Shown piece by piece: positions 1 through 5,622 of a DNA stretch of 9,019 nucleotides. The notes under the pieces were generated by a model. The model did no database searches. It worked only from the letters and a program-made list of their open reading frames with translations, and was not told the origin of the DNA. Source of the DNA: an uncultured Cellvibrio sp. (GTDB taxonomy: Bacteria; Pseudomonadota; Gammaproteobacteria; Pseudomonadales; Cellvibrionaceae). Both the position numbers and the translations under genes were made by a program. The DNA is taken from NCBI GenBank assembly GCA_946886255.1, contig CAMPIG010000178.1, forward strand, positions 1 to 9,019. Direction: 5' to 3'. Position 1 is the first letter of the stretch. Each line of letters opens with the position of its first letter.

Positions 1-1109
1 GCTACAACCTTAACCCGGCTCCAGCGGACAACACCGGCATGCCGAGTAAAGCAGTGGACATTGCCAGCAAGATCAATTTGGGCTGGAACATCGGCAATAC
101 ATTGGAAGCCATCGGTGGTGAAACCGCCTGGGGCAACCCGATGGTGACGAATAAGCTGATCCAACTGGTAAAAAATAACGGGTTCGAGGCAATCAGGATA
201 CCGGTGTCCTGGAATCAATATGCCAACCAGGAAACGGCAGAGATAAGCGCGATCTGGCTCGACAGGGTGAAGGACGTTGTACAGCTTTGCGTCGACAACG
301 GTGTTTACGTGATCGTTAATATTCATTGGGACGGAGGGTGGCTGGAAAATAATGTCACGTCAGATAAGCAGGCCGCCAATGTCGCCAAACAAAAAGCATT
401 TTGGGAGCAAATTGCGACCCATCTGCGCGAATTTGATGAGCACGTTATGTTTGCTGGCACCAATGAGCCCAATGTGGATACAGCGGAACAAATGGACGTG
501 TTACTCGCCTATCACCAAACCTTTATTAATGCGGTGCGAGCGACAGGTGGCCGAAACGCCTATCGGGTTTTGATTGTACAAGGGCCTGCGACCGACATTG
601 AAAAGACCCATAAGCTGTGGACACAGATGCCTGACGACTCCGTCGCTGATCGTCTGATGGCCGAAGTGCATTTTTATACCCCCTTTAATTTCACCTTAAT
701 GCGCGAAGACGCGAGTTGGGGGAAGCAGTTTTATTATTGGGGTGAAGATTTCCATTCATTAACCGATACCGAACACAACCCCACCTGGGGCGAAGAGCCC
801 TTTGTAACTGACCTATTTGAGCTTATGCAACAACAATTTGTTGCGCAGGGCATTCCAGTCATTCTTGGTGAGTTTGGCGCTATGCGTCGCGATAATCTTG
901 CTGGCAAAGCACTCGAATTGCATCTGGCGTCACGTGCGCACTACCTCAAATATGTCACGCAGGAAGCAGTGGATAAGGGGCTCATCCCATTCTATTGGGA
1001 TAGTGGAGCATTAAATAATTTTGGGTCGGGAATTTTTAATCGCCACGAAAACACCGTTTTTGATCAGCAGGCACTTGATGGTTTGTTGCAAGGTGCAGGA
1101 AAACAATAA
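1..1109 (+). CDS. GH5 endo-beta-glucanase (probably GH5_4), 5'-partial
   Basis: This is the 3' part of a glycoside hydrolase family 5 (clan GH-A) retaining endo-glucanase. The frame is open to the window edge (first full codon at 3), so the ATG at 39 is an internal Met; the signal peptide and any carbohydrate-binding module lie outside. The residues before Met39nt (YNLNPAPADNTG) look like a linker. Counting from that Met: GWNIGNTLEA at 15-24, RIP at 53-55, NIHWDGGW at 94-101, the acid/base Glu143 in TNEP, HFY at 211-213, the nucleophile Glu278 in LGEFGAMRR, and FYWDSG with GIFNR near the end. The NIHWDGGW, GEFGAMRR and GIFNR motifs fit subfamily 4 (endoglucanase/xyloglucanase) better than GH5_2. 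Both catalytic glutamates are present, so the enzyme should be active, cutting beta-1,4-glucan or xyloglucan outside the cell. The family is certain; the subfamily and substrate are inferred. Confidence 0.93.
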   Translation, partial: YNLNPAPADNTGMPSKAVDIASKINLGWNIGNTLEAIGGETAWGNPMVTNKLIQLVKNNGFEAIRIPVSWNQYANQETAEISAIWLDRVKDVVQLCVDNGVYVIVNIHWDGGWLENNVTSDKQAANVAKQKAFWEQIATHLREFDEHVMFAGTNEPNVDTAEQMDVLLAYHQTFINAVRATGGRNAYRVLIVQGPATDIEKTHKLWTQMPDDSVADRLMAEVHFYTPFNFTLMREDASWGKQFYYWGEDFHSLTDTEHNPTWGEEPFVTDLFELMQQQFVAQGIPVILGEFGAMRRDNLAGKALELHLASRAHYLKYVTQEAVDKGLIPFYWDSGALNNFGSGIFNRHENTVFDQQALDGLLQGAGKQ

Positions 1110-1142
1110 CATTATTTTAGCTAACCAATTGATGGGAAATAT

Positions 1143-1541
1143 ATGCAAACTGTTACAGAAATTGTCAATAACCATTTGCTTAAATCATTTTTCCTGGTGG
1201 ACGTAATAGAGTGTACCGCTAAAAAAGTTGCTTTCGGCCTGACGCCACAAGCCAATCTTTTTAACAAGGAGATTCAAGGCATGTTTGGTTGTGTCTTCGA
1301 CTGTGCGGCACGCTCTGTCGGGTATGCAAGCATAGGTCAATGTGTTTTGTCAGAGTGCGAGATGACCGTGCATTCATTACCATCATCGCCCGAGTTGATT
1401 GTGAAAGCCCGTATTGCCTCCGCTCATGCGCTGCACGCTATTTACTGCTCGGAAATTTACAGCATGAAAGGTCGCCGTAAAATTCTGATAGCGGAATCCC
1501 AGGGTACCTTGTCAAAAACCACACCCATAGACCCGTCTTGA
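1143..1541 (+). CDS. Small hotdog-fold protein, PaaI-like acyl-CoA thioesterase family
   Basis: This 132-aa protein has no signal peptide or membrane segment and is probably cytoplasmic. The pattern fits one hotdog domain: a central helix region (EIQGMFGCVFDCAARSVGYAS, about 43-63) where PaaI-type thioesterases have HGG...ADTA, then beta strands at about 84-123 ending in ESQGTLSK, which matches the usual A-x-GTF strand. Asp53 sits at the position of the catalytic Asp of PaaI enzymes. The preceding HGG is replaced by QGM, so activity on acyl-CoA is uncertain. It starts 33 nt after the GH5 stop and ends 45 nt before the GH43 start, all on one strand, so it may be cotranscribed with them. The ribosome binding site is weak (GGGA, 8 nt upstream). 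The function in this setting is unknown. The call rests on motif pattern only. Confidence 0.6.
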   Translation: MQTVTEIVNNHLLKSFFLVDVIECTAKKVAFGLTPQANLFNKEIQGMFGCVFDCAARSVGYASIGQCVLSECEMTVHSLPSSPELIVKARIASAHALHAIYCSEIYSMKGRRKILIAESQGTLSKTTPIDPS

Positions 1542-1568
1542 TAACTTTTTAGCTTTTGATTTTATAAA
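1538..1568 (+). promoter_or_regulatory. Weak candidate sigma70 promoter for the GH43 gene
   Basis: TTGATA (1538-1543) and TATAAA (1563-1568) lie 19 nt apart, in a notably AT-rich stretch directly before the GH43 start. The spacer is longer than the 17-nt optimum. The implied transcript start would leave a leader of only about 10 nt, with no good Shine-Dalgarno sequence. GH43 could equally be expressed by readthrough from upstream. Low confidence. Confidence 0.22.
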
Positions 1569-1586
1569 TATTGGGATGTTTTATTT

Positions 1587-3224
1587 ATGCCAGAAGTAAC
1601 ACGTAGAACATTGTTTAAAGCATGTCTGGCGGGGGCGGCGGCATCTCCGTTAGCACTCTTGGGCAATCCACAACCGAAAGCTATAGATCAATGCGAGCGT
1701 GCAGCATTGCAATGGAAAACAGGAATAGAAGGGCAACGCAAAGCGGATTTAGAAAACGGTACATACCTCAATCCCATTATTGCTGGTGATCGCCCCGATC
1801 CCACCATCCTGAAAGACGGCGGTGATTATTACATGACGTTCTCGTCATTTAATTCGTACCCGGGCATCGTGATATGGCACTCAACGGATCTGGTGAATTG
1901 GACCCCCATCGGCGCTGCGTTAACCCGCAATATCGGCACGGTGTGGGCGCTGGATCTCTGTAAATTTGGCGACCGTTATTACATTTACATTCCGGCTCTC
2001 ACTGAAGGTAAACCCTGGTCGATTTATGCCATTTGGGCGGATGATATCAACGGCCCCTGGAGTGATCCGGTTGACTTGAAGGTTACCGGCTGCATTGACC
2101 CGGGCCATATAGTCGGCGAAGACGGAAAGCGCTATTTGTTTGTAAATGGTATTCGCAAAATCCGTTTAACCGATGATGGTCTCGCCACCGATGGTGAGCT
2201 TGAACCGGCCTATGATCCCTGGCGTTATCCCGATCACTGGATTGTAGAAAACTTCGCCCCCGAAGGCCCTAAATTATTGCGCAGGGGAGAATGGTTTTAT
2301 CTGGTAACGGCTGTTGGCGGCACTGCCGGTCCGGTTACGGGCCATATGGTTATTGCAGCGCGCTCCCGCTCCATTCACGGCCCTTGGGAACACTGTCCGT
2401 ACAATCCGTTGGTGCGCACTTTGTCAGATGCAGAACCTTGGTGGTCGAGAGGCCACGCCACCTTGGTGGAAGGTCTGGCAGGTGATTGGTGGATGGTGTA
2501 TCACGGCTATGAAAATGGTTTCAGAACCTTGGGGCGGCAAGCCTTGCTCGAACCTGTTGAGTGGACTGAAGATGGCTGGTTTCGTGCAAAAGGCGGCGAT
2601 CTTTCATTACCTATGCGTAAACCTTCGAAGGGAAAATCCGGACCCAATGGCGCTGCGCTGTCCGATGATTTCTCCACTAATAAGTTCGGTACACAATGGT
2701 GTTTCCACAATCCCGGCGAAGATGAAATGGCGCGCGTAGCGTATCGCGAAAACGCTTTGGAGCTGCTCGCAAAAGGCCGTTCTCCCATCGATAGTGCGCC
2801 ATTAACCTGCGGGGTCGTCGACCGTGCTTATCAGGTGGAAGTGAGTTTGATGCTTACCGGAAGTGCCGAGGCGGGTTTGTTGCTTTTTTACAACCACAAC
2901 GCATTTGTGGGTATGGGTTTTACCGCTGATGCGCTTAAAAGTTTTCAATACGCAGAGGAGCAATCCTGGGCGCGAATACCCATAGAAACCCGCCGTTTAC
3001 GTCTGCGTATTACCAACGATCATCACGTTATCACGTACGAATATTCGCAGGACGCGGGCCGCAGCTGGACGCGCCATCCAACACGCATGGAAGTATCCGG
3101 TTTGAATCATAATGTGTTTGGGGGTTTTTTAAGCCTTAAAGTGGGCATCTATTGTGCTGGCAGTGGCAAAGTACAGCTGCGCGATTTTCAGTATCGTGCG
3201 CTGGGTGATGTCAAAAAAGTGTAA
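1587..3224 (+). CDS. GH43 glycoside hydrolase (beta-xylosidase/alpha-arabinofuranosidase type) with Tat leader and C-terminal GH43_C2-like domain
   Basis: This 545-aa inverting glycosidase probably releases xylose or arabinose from plant hemicellulose side chains or oligosaccharides. Residues 1-31 are a leader with a twin-arginine motif (TRRTLFK, 5-11) followed by an Ala/Leu-rich stretch, suggesting Tat export of a folded enzyme. The five-bladed beta-propeller spans about 60-345 and shows the GH43 triad: base Asp71 (DRPDP), pKa-modulating Asp171 (IDPGH) and acid Glu226 (APEGPKL), plus RGH at 288-290 and YHGYENG at 305-311. Residues about 359-538 form a beta-sandwich of the GH43_C2/DUF1349 type, opening with DDFSTNKFGTQW and containing AGLLLFYN. 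The start fits the Tat leader, although the Shine-Dalgarno sequence is poor (GGGA about 12 nt upstream). The gene lies downstream of GH5 and the hotdog gene and ends at a strong hairpin. The family is clear; substrate and subfamily cannot be fixed by eye. Confidence 0.92.
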   Translation: MPEVTRRTLFKACLAGAAASPLALLGNPQPKAIDQCERAALQWKTGIEGQRKADLENGTYLNPIIAGDRPDPTILKDGGDYYMTFSSFNSYPGIVIWHSTDLVNWTPIGAALTRNIGTVWALDLCKFGDRYYIYIPALTEGKPWSIYAIWADDINGPWSDPVDLKVTGCIDPGHIVGEDGKRYLFVNGIRKIRLTDDGLATDGELEPAYDPWRYPDHWIVENFAPEGPKLLRRGEWFYLVTAVGGTAGPVTGHMVIAARSRSIHGPWEHCPYNPLVRTLSDAEPWWSRGHATLVEGLAGDWWMVYHGYENGFRTLGRQALLEPVEWTEDGWFRAKGGDLSLPMRKPSKGKSGPNGAALSDDFSTNKFGTQWCFHNPGEDEMARVAYRENALELLAKGRSPIDSAPLTCGVVDRAYQVEVSLMLTGSAEAGLLLFYNHNAFVGMGFTADALKSFQYAEEQSWARIPIETRRLRLRITNDHHVITYEYSQDAGRSWTRHPTRMEVSGLNHNVFGGFLSLKVGIYCAGSGKVQLRDFQYRALGDVKKV

Positions 3225-3270
3225 GCAATCCCTGGCAGCTCACCAATAAGTGCTTGCTAATGTGCTCGCC

Positions 3271-3313
3271 GAAGCAAGTGCTCGACAGCGAAACCTGTCG
3301 AGCAGTTCGCTTC
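3271..3313. terminator. Strong hairpin between convergent genes, probable bidirectional terminator
   Basis: A perfect 10-bp stem (TGCTCGACAG at 3279-3288 with CTGTCGAGCA at 3295-3304) has a 6-nt loop. Beyond a small internal loop, a further 5 bp pair (GAAGC 3271-3275 with GCTTC 3309-3313). It sits in the 113-nt gap between the GH43 stop and the stop of the convergent small gene, where a shared terminator is expected. Neither side has a clear T-tract, so it may act as a 3'-end stabiliser or work with Rho rather than as a classic intrinsic terminator. Confidence 0.6.
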
Positions 3314-3337
3314 CCTGAATAGCTTATAACTTTCTCA

Positions 3338-3583
3338 TCAATATTCTGACAACAAGTCAATCAGGTCTTGCTTGCTCATCTTCCCGGCATGCTCAATTCC
3401 GAATTCCGTAGCCTTTTGATCCAGATCGTAGCGCGACCACTTTTCATAACGGGAATATTTGCTGTGATGGCGAGTGGAAGCCGGATCTGCCTTGACGGAA
3501 AACTTTTTGCGATACATCCGTTGCATGCGTTGGGATTTATAGTTGTCGCCATCGTCAAGATGGTTTTGATGATGAACAGCCAT
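3338..3583 (-). CDS. Small basic His-rich protein with C-terminal Rho-N/SAP-like motif
   Basis: This 81-aa soluble protein has no signal peptide. The N-terminal half (1-50) is rich in His, Arg, Lys and Tyr (MAVHHQNHLDDGDNY..., YRKKFSVKADPAS, HHSKYSRYEKW). The last 32 residues (WSRYDLDQKATEFGIEHAGKMSKQDLIDLLSEY) match the helix-extended-helix pattern of Rho-N/SAP/LEM-like motifs (W-s-x-x-D-L-x-x-x-A-x-x-x-G-I-...-M-S-K-x-x-L-I-x-x-L), which often bind nucleic acid. Such small proteins commonly appear with general stress genes, and here it follows the YghA-like dehydrogenase by 51 nt on the same strand. Translation is well supported: AGGAG (complement of 3591-3595) lies 7 nt before the ATG. Nucleic-acid binding is inferred from the motif; the exact role is unknown. 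Confidence 0.82.
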   Translation of the reverse strand: MAVHHQNHLDDGDNYKSQRMQRMYRKKFSVKADPASTRHHSKYSRYEKWSRYDLDQKATEFGIEHAGKMSKQDLIDLLSEY

Positions 3584-3634
3584 TTACAATCTCCTGAATT
3601 ATTATCATGTTGATCATAGCGAGGCGGATGGCGA

Positions 3635-4516
3635 TCAAAGTTGTCGCCGCCCACCGGTAACACCGTAAATTTCACCCGTTATATAGCTCGCATCTTCCGA
3701 CGCCAGGAATACATAGATTGGCGCCAGTTCTGCCGGCTGAGCCGGGCGTTCGAACAGCGTGTTGGAACCAAAGGTTTTCACTTTTTCTTCCGGCATGGTG
3801 GAAGGAATGAGCGGTGTCCACACAGGTCCAGGTGCAACGGCATTCACGCGAATACCCTTTTTTATGGCTTCTTCAGCCAGCGACAGCGTGAAGTTGGCGA
3901 TTGCCGCTTTGGTTGCAGCATAAGGCGCCAGGTTCGCACTGGGCGAAAATGCCTGGATCGAGGTTGTGTTGATGATCGAGCCACCAGTGGACATGAATTT
4001 CAATGCGTAACGCGAAAAGAAAAAGAAGGATTCGATGTTAGTGCGAAACGTGTAATCAATGTCTTCGTCGGGAATGTCTTCAATGGATGAGTAGGTTTTT
4101 TGAAAAGCGGCGTTGTTGATTAATATATCCAGCCGGCCAAAACGTTCAAGGCAATCGTCTATCACGCGTTCGCAAGCGGCGCGATCTGCCTGGTTCATCT
4201 TGATTGACATCACCTCCACACCACAATGTCGAACAAGTTGTTCCGTTTCCCGCGCATCTTTTTCTTCTTCAAGATAAGTGAACACGACATGCGCACCTTC
4301 GCGCGCATACGCCACGGCGATAGCGCGGCCTATGCCGCTGTCACCGCCGGTAATAATAGCGACAGCGCCATTCAGCTTTTTATTGCCATGGTAACTTTGT
4401 TCGCCATGATCCGCTGGTGGGTCCATCTCATGTTCGGTGCCGGGAATTGGCTGTGGCTCAGCAGGAAAATTGGGGGTAGGGTATTTGGTACGCGGATCAA
4501 TAAAGACGCTGTTCAT
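3635..4516 (-). CDS. YghA-like short-chain dehydrogenase/reductase, NAD(P)-dependent
   Basis: This 293-aa classical-type SDR closely resembles E. coli YghA and the Bacillus general stress dehydrogenases in layout. It has a Pro-rich N-terminal extension of about 50 residues, then the Rossmann motif TGGDSGIG (56-63), NNAA (134-137), Asn160, catalytic Ser186 in TTSIQAF, and Tyr199/Lys203 in YAATK. The RVNAVAPGPVWTPL and QPAELAPIYVFLAS blocks and the end ITGEIYGVTGG are typical. It probably reduces aldehydes or related carbonyls in the cytoplasm, perhaps during stress; the substrate is inferred. An upstream in-frame ATG at 4540 would add eight residues, but 4516 is preferred. It has GGAG 6 nt upstream, gives a length near YghA's (about 294), and the 4540 codon overlaps a good candidate -10 box. 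The SDR appears to be the first gene of a two-gene unit with the downstream 81-aa protein. Confidence 0.93.
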   Translation of the reverse strand: MNSVFIDPRTKYPTPNFPAEPQPIPGTEHEMDPPADHGEQSYHGNKKLNGAVAIITGGDSGIGRAIAVAYAREGAHVVFTYLEEEKDARETEQLVRHCGVEVMSIKMNQADRAACERVIDDCLERFGRLDILINNAAFQKTYSSIEDIPDEDIDYTFRTNIESFFFFSRYALKFMSTGGSIINTTSIQAFSPSANLAPYAATKAAIANFTLSLAEEAIKKGIRVNAVAPGPVWTPLIPSTMPEEKVKTFGSNTLFERPAQPAELAPIYVFLASEDASYITGEIYGVTGGRRQL

Positions 4517-4538
4517 AGGTAGCTCCATGAAGTAGGAC

Positions 4539-4568
4539 ATTGTATGCAGACCGTTGTAAACCTTGCAA
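4539..4568 (-). promoter_or_regulatory. Candidate sigma70-type promoter for the SDR gene
   Basis: On the minus strand, TTGCAA (4563-4568) and TACAAT (4539-4544) are separated by 18 nt. TACAAT matches five of six bases of the consensus -10 and TTGCAA four of six of the -35. Transcription would begin near 4532, giving a leader of about 16 nt that contains the GGAG used for the start at 4516. This placement excludes translation from the ATG at 4540. No sigma-S-specific extended -10 is obvious. Confidence 0.45.
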
Positions 4569-4707
4569 TGTTATTTTCGCTCTTACAGCAGTTGGCACGG
4601 GTTGCAACGATATCTTCCCAAGTAGGTTGTTATTCTGATTACAGCAAAAACCGGTCCACTATCTCTTAAATTTTTTTCCTGTCGTTCCTATTATGTAGAT
4701 CGGATAT
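4569..4707. other. AT-rich intergenic spacer with no gene seen
   Basis: This stretch lies between the SDR promoter region and the REP doublet. It includes a run of T residues near 4670-4677 and the degenerate REP fragment at its end. No open reading frame with a plausible ribosome binding site, and no RNA gene, can be supported. Confidence 0.6.
4693..4706 (+). repeat. Degenerate REP fragment
   Basis: TATGTAGATCGGAT (4693-4706) nearly repeats TATGTAGGTCGGAT (4705-4718), the head of the first full REP arm, with one substitution. It retains the GTAG head and the start of the stem but lacks the rest. It looks like a decayed or partial third copy in tandem orientation. Confidence 0.6.
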
Positions 4708-4813
4708 GTAGGTCGGATTAGCGCAGCGTAATCCGACACTAAGGAACCTTTAACCACTGTTGTTAGTATCTTGTGACAGCACTGTCGGATTACGCTGCGC
4801 TAATCCGACCTAC
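4708..4813. repeat. REP doublet (REPIN/BIME-type element)
   Basis: Arm 1 (4708-4738) and arm 2 (4783-4813) are perfect 31-nt reverse complements separated by a 44-nt spacer. Each arm starts with the tetranucleotide GTAG (on opposite strands), followed by a 9-bp palindromic stem GTCGGATTA/TAATCCGAC closing on a GC-rich, bulged tip (GCGCAGCG). A GTAG head plus an imperfect hairpin is the hallmark of bacterial REP sequences mobilised by REP-associated tyrosine transposases (RAYTs). Two inverted REPs with a short spacer define a REPIN or BIME. The full element can fold into one long hairpin in RNA from either strand, so it may also end or stabilise the glycosyltransferase-methyltransferase transcript. 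No RAYT gene is in the window. The structure is directly visible; mobility is inferred from the family. Confidence 0.9.
4742..4756. repeat. 15-nt inverted repeat, copy in REP spacer (partner at 5591-5605)
   Basis: AGGAACCTTTAACCA at 4742-4756 is the exact reverse complement of 5591-5605. This copy lies in the loop of the REP doublet, 3' of the methyltransferase gene in transcript sense. It may allow pairing between the two untranslated regions, or may be a chance or ancestry-related match. Confidence 0.55.
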
Positions 4814-5577
4814 GTAACAATACGTTTGGGCGTGAAGGCGGCGAGTTCATCCAGGGCAAAAGCGGATGGTTCGGCTCCGGCTTCACAAAGATATATTTCA
4901 TGGCCTATTTTTTTTATATTACCGAAACCTGCTGCGCGCAACATAGCTTCTATAGCGGCATGATTGGGTGCCCACCAATTAGTAGGATCATCCTCAACAC
5001 GGTGCTCAATAAATGCCATCTTCGGCCAACCGGGGTGGTTCATGACCTCGCGTTGCGGCAACGTGTAGTTTTGTTCAGCAGGAAATACTTCCTCGCCCGG
5101 CATGGTCATGGTTTGAAAAATCATTCGGCCTTTACACCGCTGGCGAACAATATCCAAGGCCAGTAACGGGTGGCGCAAATGGTAGAGCACACCCATAAAC
5201 CAAATCAGGTCATATTGCCCATCATCGCGGATCAAGTCATAGACGGTACTTTTGCGAAATGTAATCTGCTGGCTGAAATTCAAGGTGTCTGCTGCCCACG
5301 ATGCTTGCTGCAAATAGTGTTCATCAATATCGATGGCTGTCACTTGCGCACCACGCTTGGCCAGTTCAAAACTGTAGTAGCCAGCGTTGCAGCCAATATC
5401 TAACGCCTTGATGCCGTTCAAATTCGACGGTAACCAGGGAGATATTTCTTCCCATTTATAACGTGGAAAATCTCCCAGAAAATGATCCGGTGCTGTTTGT
5501 GTTCCATCGGGCAAATGCAAGTTATGAAACCAAGGTTGCAAGGCTTTTACTTGTGCAGCAATGGCGGCTTCGGGCAT
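4810..5577 (-). CDS. Class I SAM-dependent methyltransferase, TIGR04290-like, glycosyltransferase-linked
   Basis: This 255-aa soluble Rossmann-fold methyltransferase has motif I ALDIGCNAGYYSF at 58-70, acidic AIDID at 81-85, and a post-core GVLYHLRHPLLALD at 129-142 like that of CmoB-type enzymes. The conserved blocks around FLGDFPRYKWEEI (33-45), MTMPGEE (157-163) and HPGWPKMAFIEHRVEDDPTNWW (181-202) recall, from memory, the TIGR04290 family, which typically occurs in glycosyltransferase clusters. It would transfer methyl from SAM to an unknown acceptor, plausibly a sugar on the glycan made by the upstream enzymes. AGGAG (complement of 5587-5591) lies 9 nt before the ATG. It is the last gene of the operon, 45 nt after the preceding glycosyltransferase. 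Its TAG stop lies inside the GTAG head of the REP arm, so the C-terminus may have been altered by REP insertion. The methyltransferase fold is certain; the family name is less so. Confidence 0.9.
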   Translation of the reverse strand: MPEAAIAAQVKALQPWFHNLHLPDGTQTAPDHFLGDFPRYKWEEISPWLPSNLNGIKALDIGCNAGYYSFELAKRGAQVTAIDIDEHYLQQASWAADTLNFSQQITFRKSTVYDLIRDDGQYDLIWFMGVLYHLRHPLLALDIVRQRCKGRMIFQTMTMPGEEVFPAEQNYTLPQREVMNHPGWPKMAFIEHRVEDDPTNWWAPNHAAIEAMLRAAGFGNIKKIGHEIYLCEAGAEPSAFALDELAAFTPKRIVT

Positions 5578-5590
5578 AAAGTTTTTCTCC

Positions 5591-5605
5591 TGGTTAAAGG
5601 TTCCT
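5591..5605. repeat. 15-nt inverted repeat, copy in methyltransferase leader (partner at 4742-4756)
   Basis: TGGTTAAAGGTTCCT at 5591-5605 falls in the 45-nt gap before the methyltransferase gene. In transcript sense it abuts the Shine-Dalgarno sequence and overlaps the first base of AGGAG. It is perfectly complementary to the loop sequence of the REP doublet downstream of the same gene. Confidence 0.55.
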
Positions 5606-5622
5606 GGATATTGCAGGAAAAT

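Noticed and set aside
39..1109. ATG at 39 as the start of the GH5 gene
   Set aside because: The frame is open to the window edge with linker-like residues upstream, and no ribosome binding site precedes this ATG; it is an internal Met.
3641..4090. 149-aa open frame on the + strand
   Set aside because: Antisense to the SDR core; its composition (Arg/Cys/Phe rich) is typical of a shadow frame.
4517..4540. ATG at 4540 as the SDR start
   Set aside because: It overlaps a good candidate -10 box and has no Shine-Dalgarno sequence, while the ATG at 4516 has GGAG at proper spacing.
4708..4813. CRISPR or insertion-sequence interpretation of the repeats
   Set aside because: Only two full arms in inverted orientation, with internal hairpins and no transposase or regular spacers; a REP doublet explains all features.
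4660..4813. Intrinsic terminator for the methyltransferase operon
   Set aside because: The long REP stem is not followed by a T-tract on the minus strand; termination or stabilisation there is possible but not shown.
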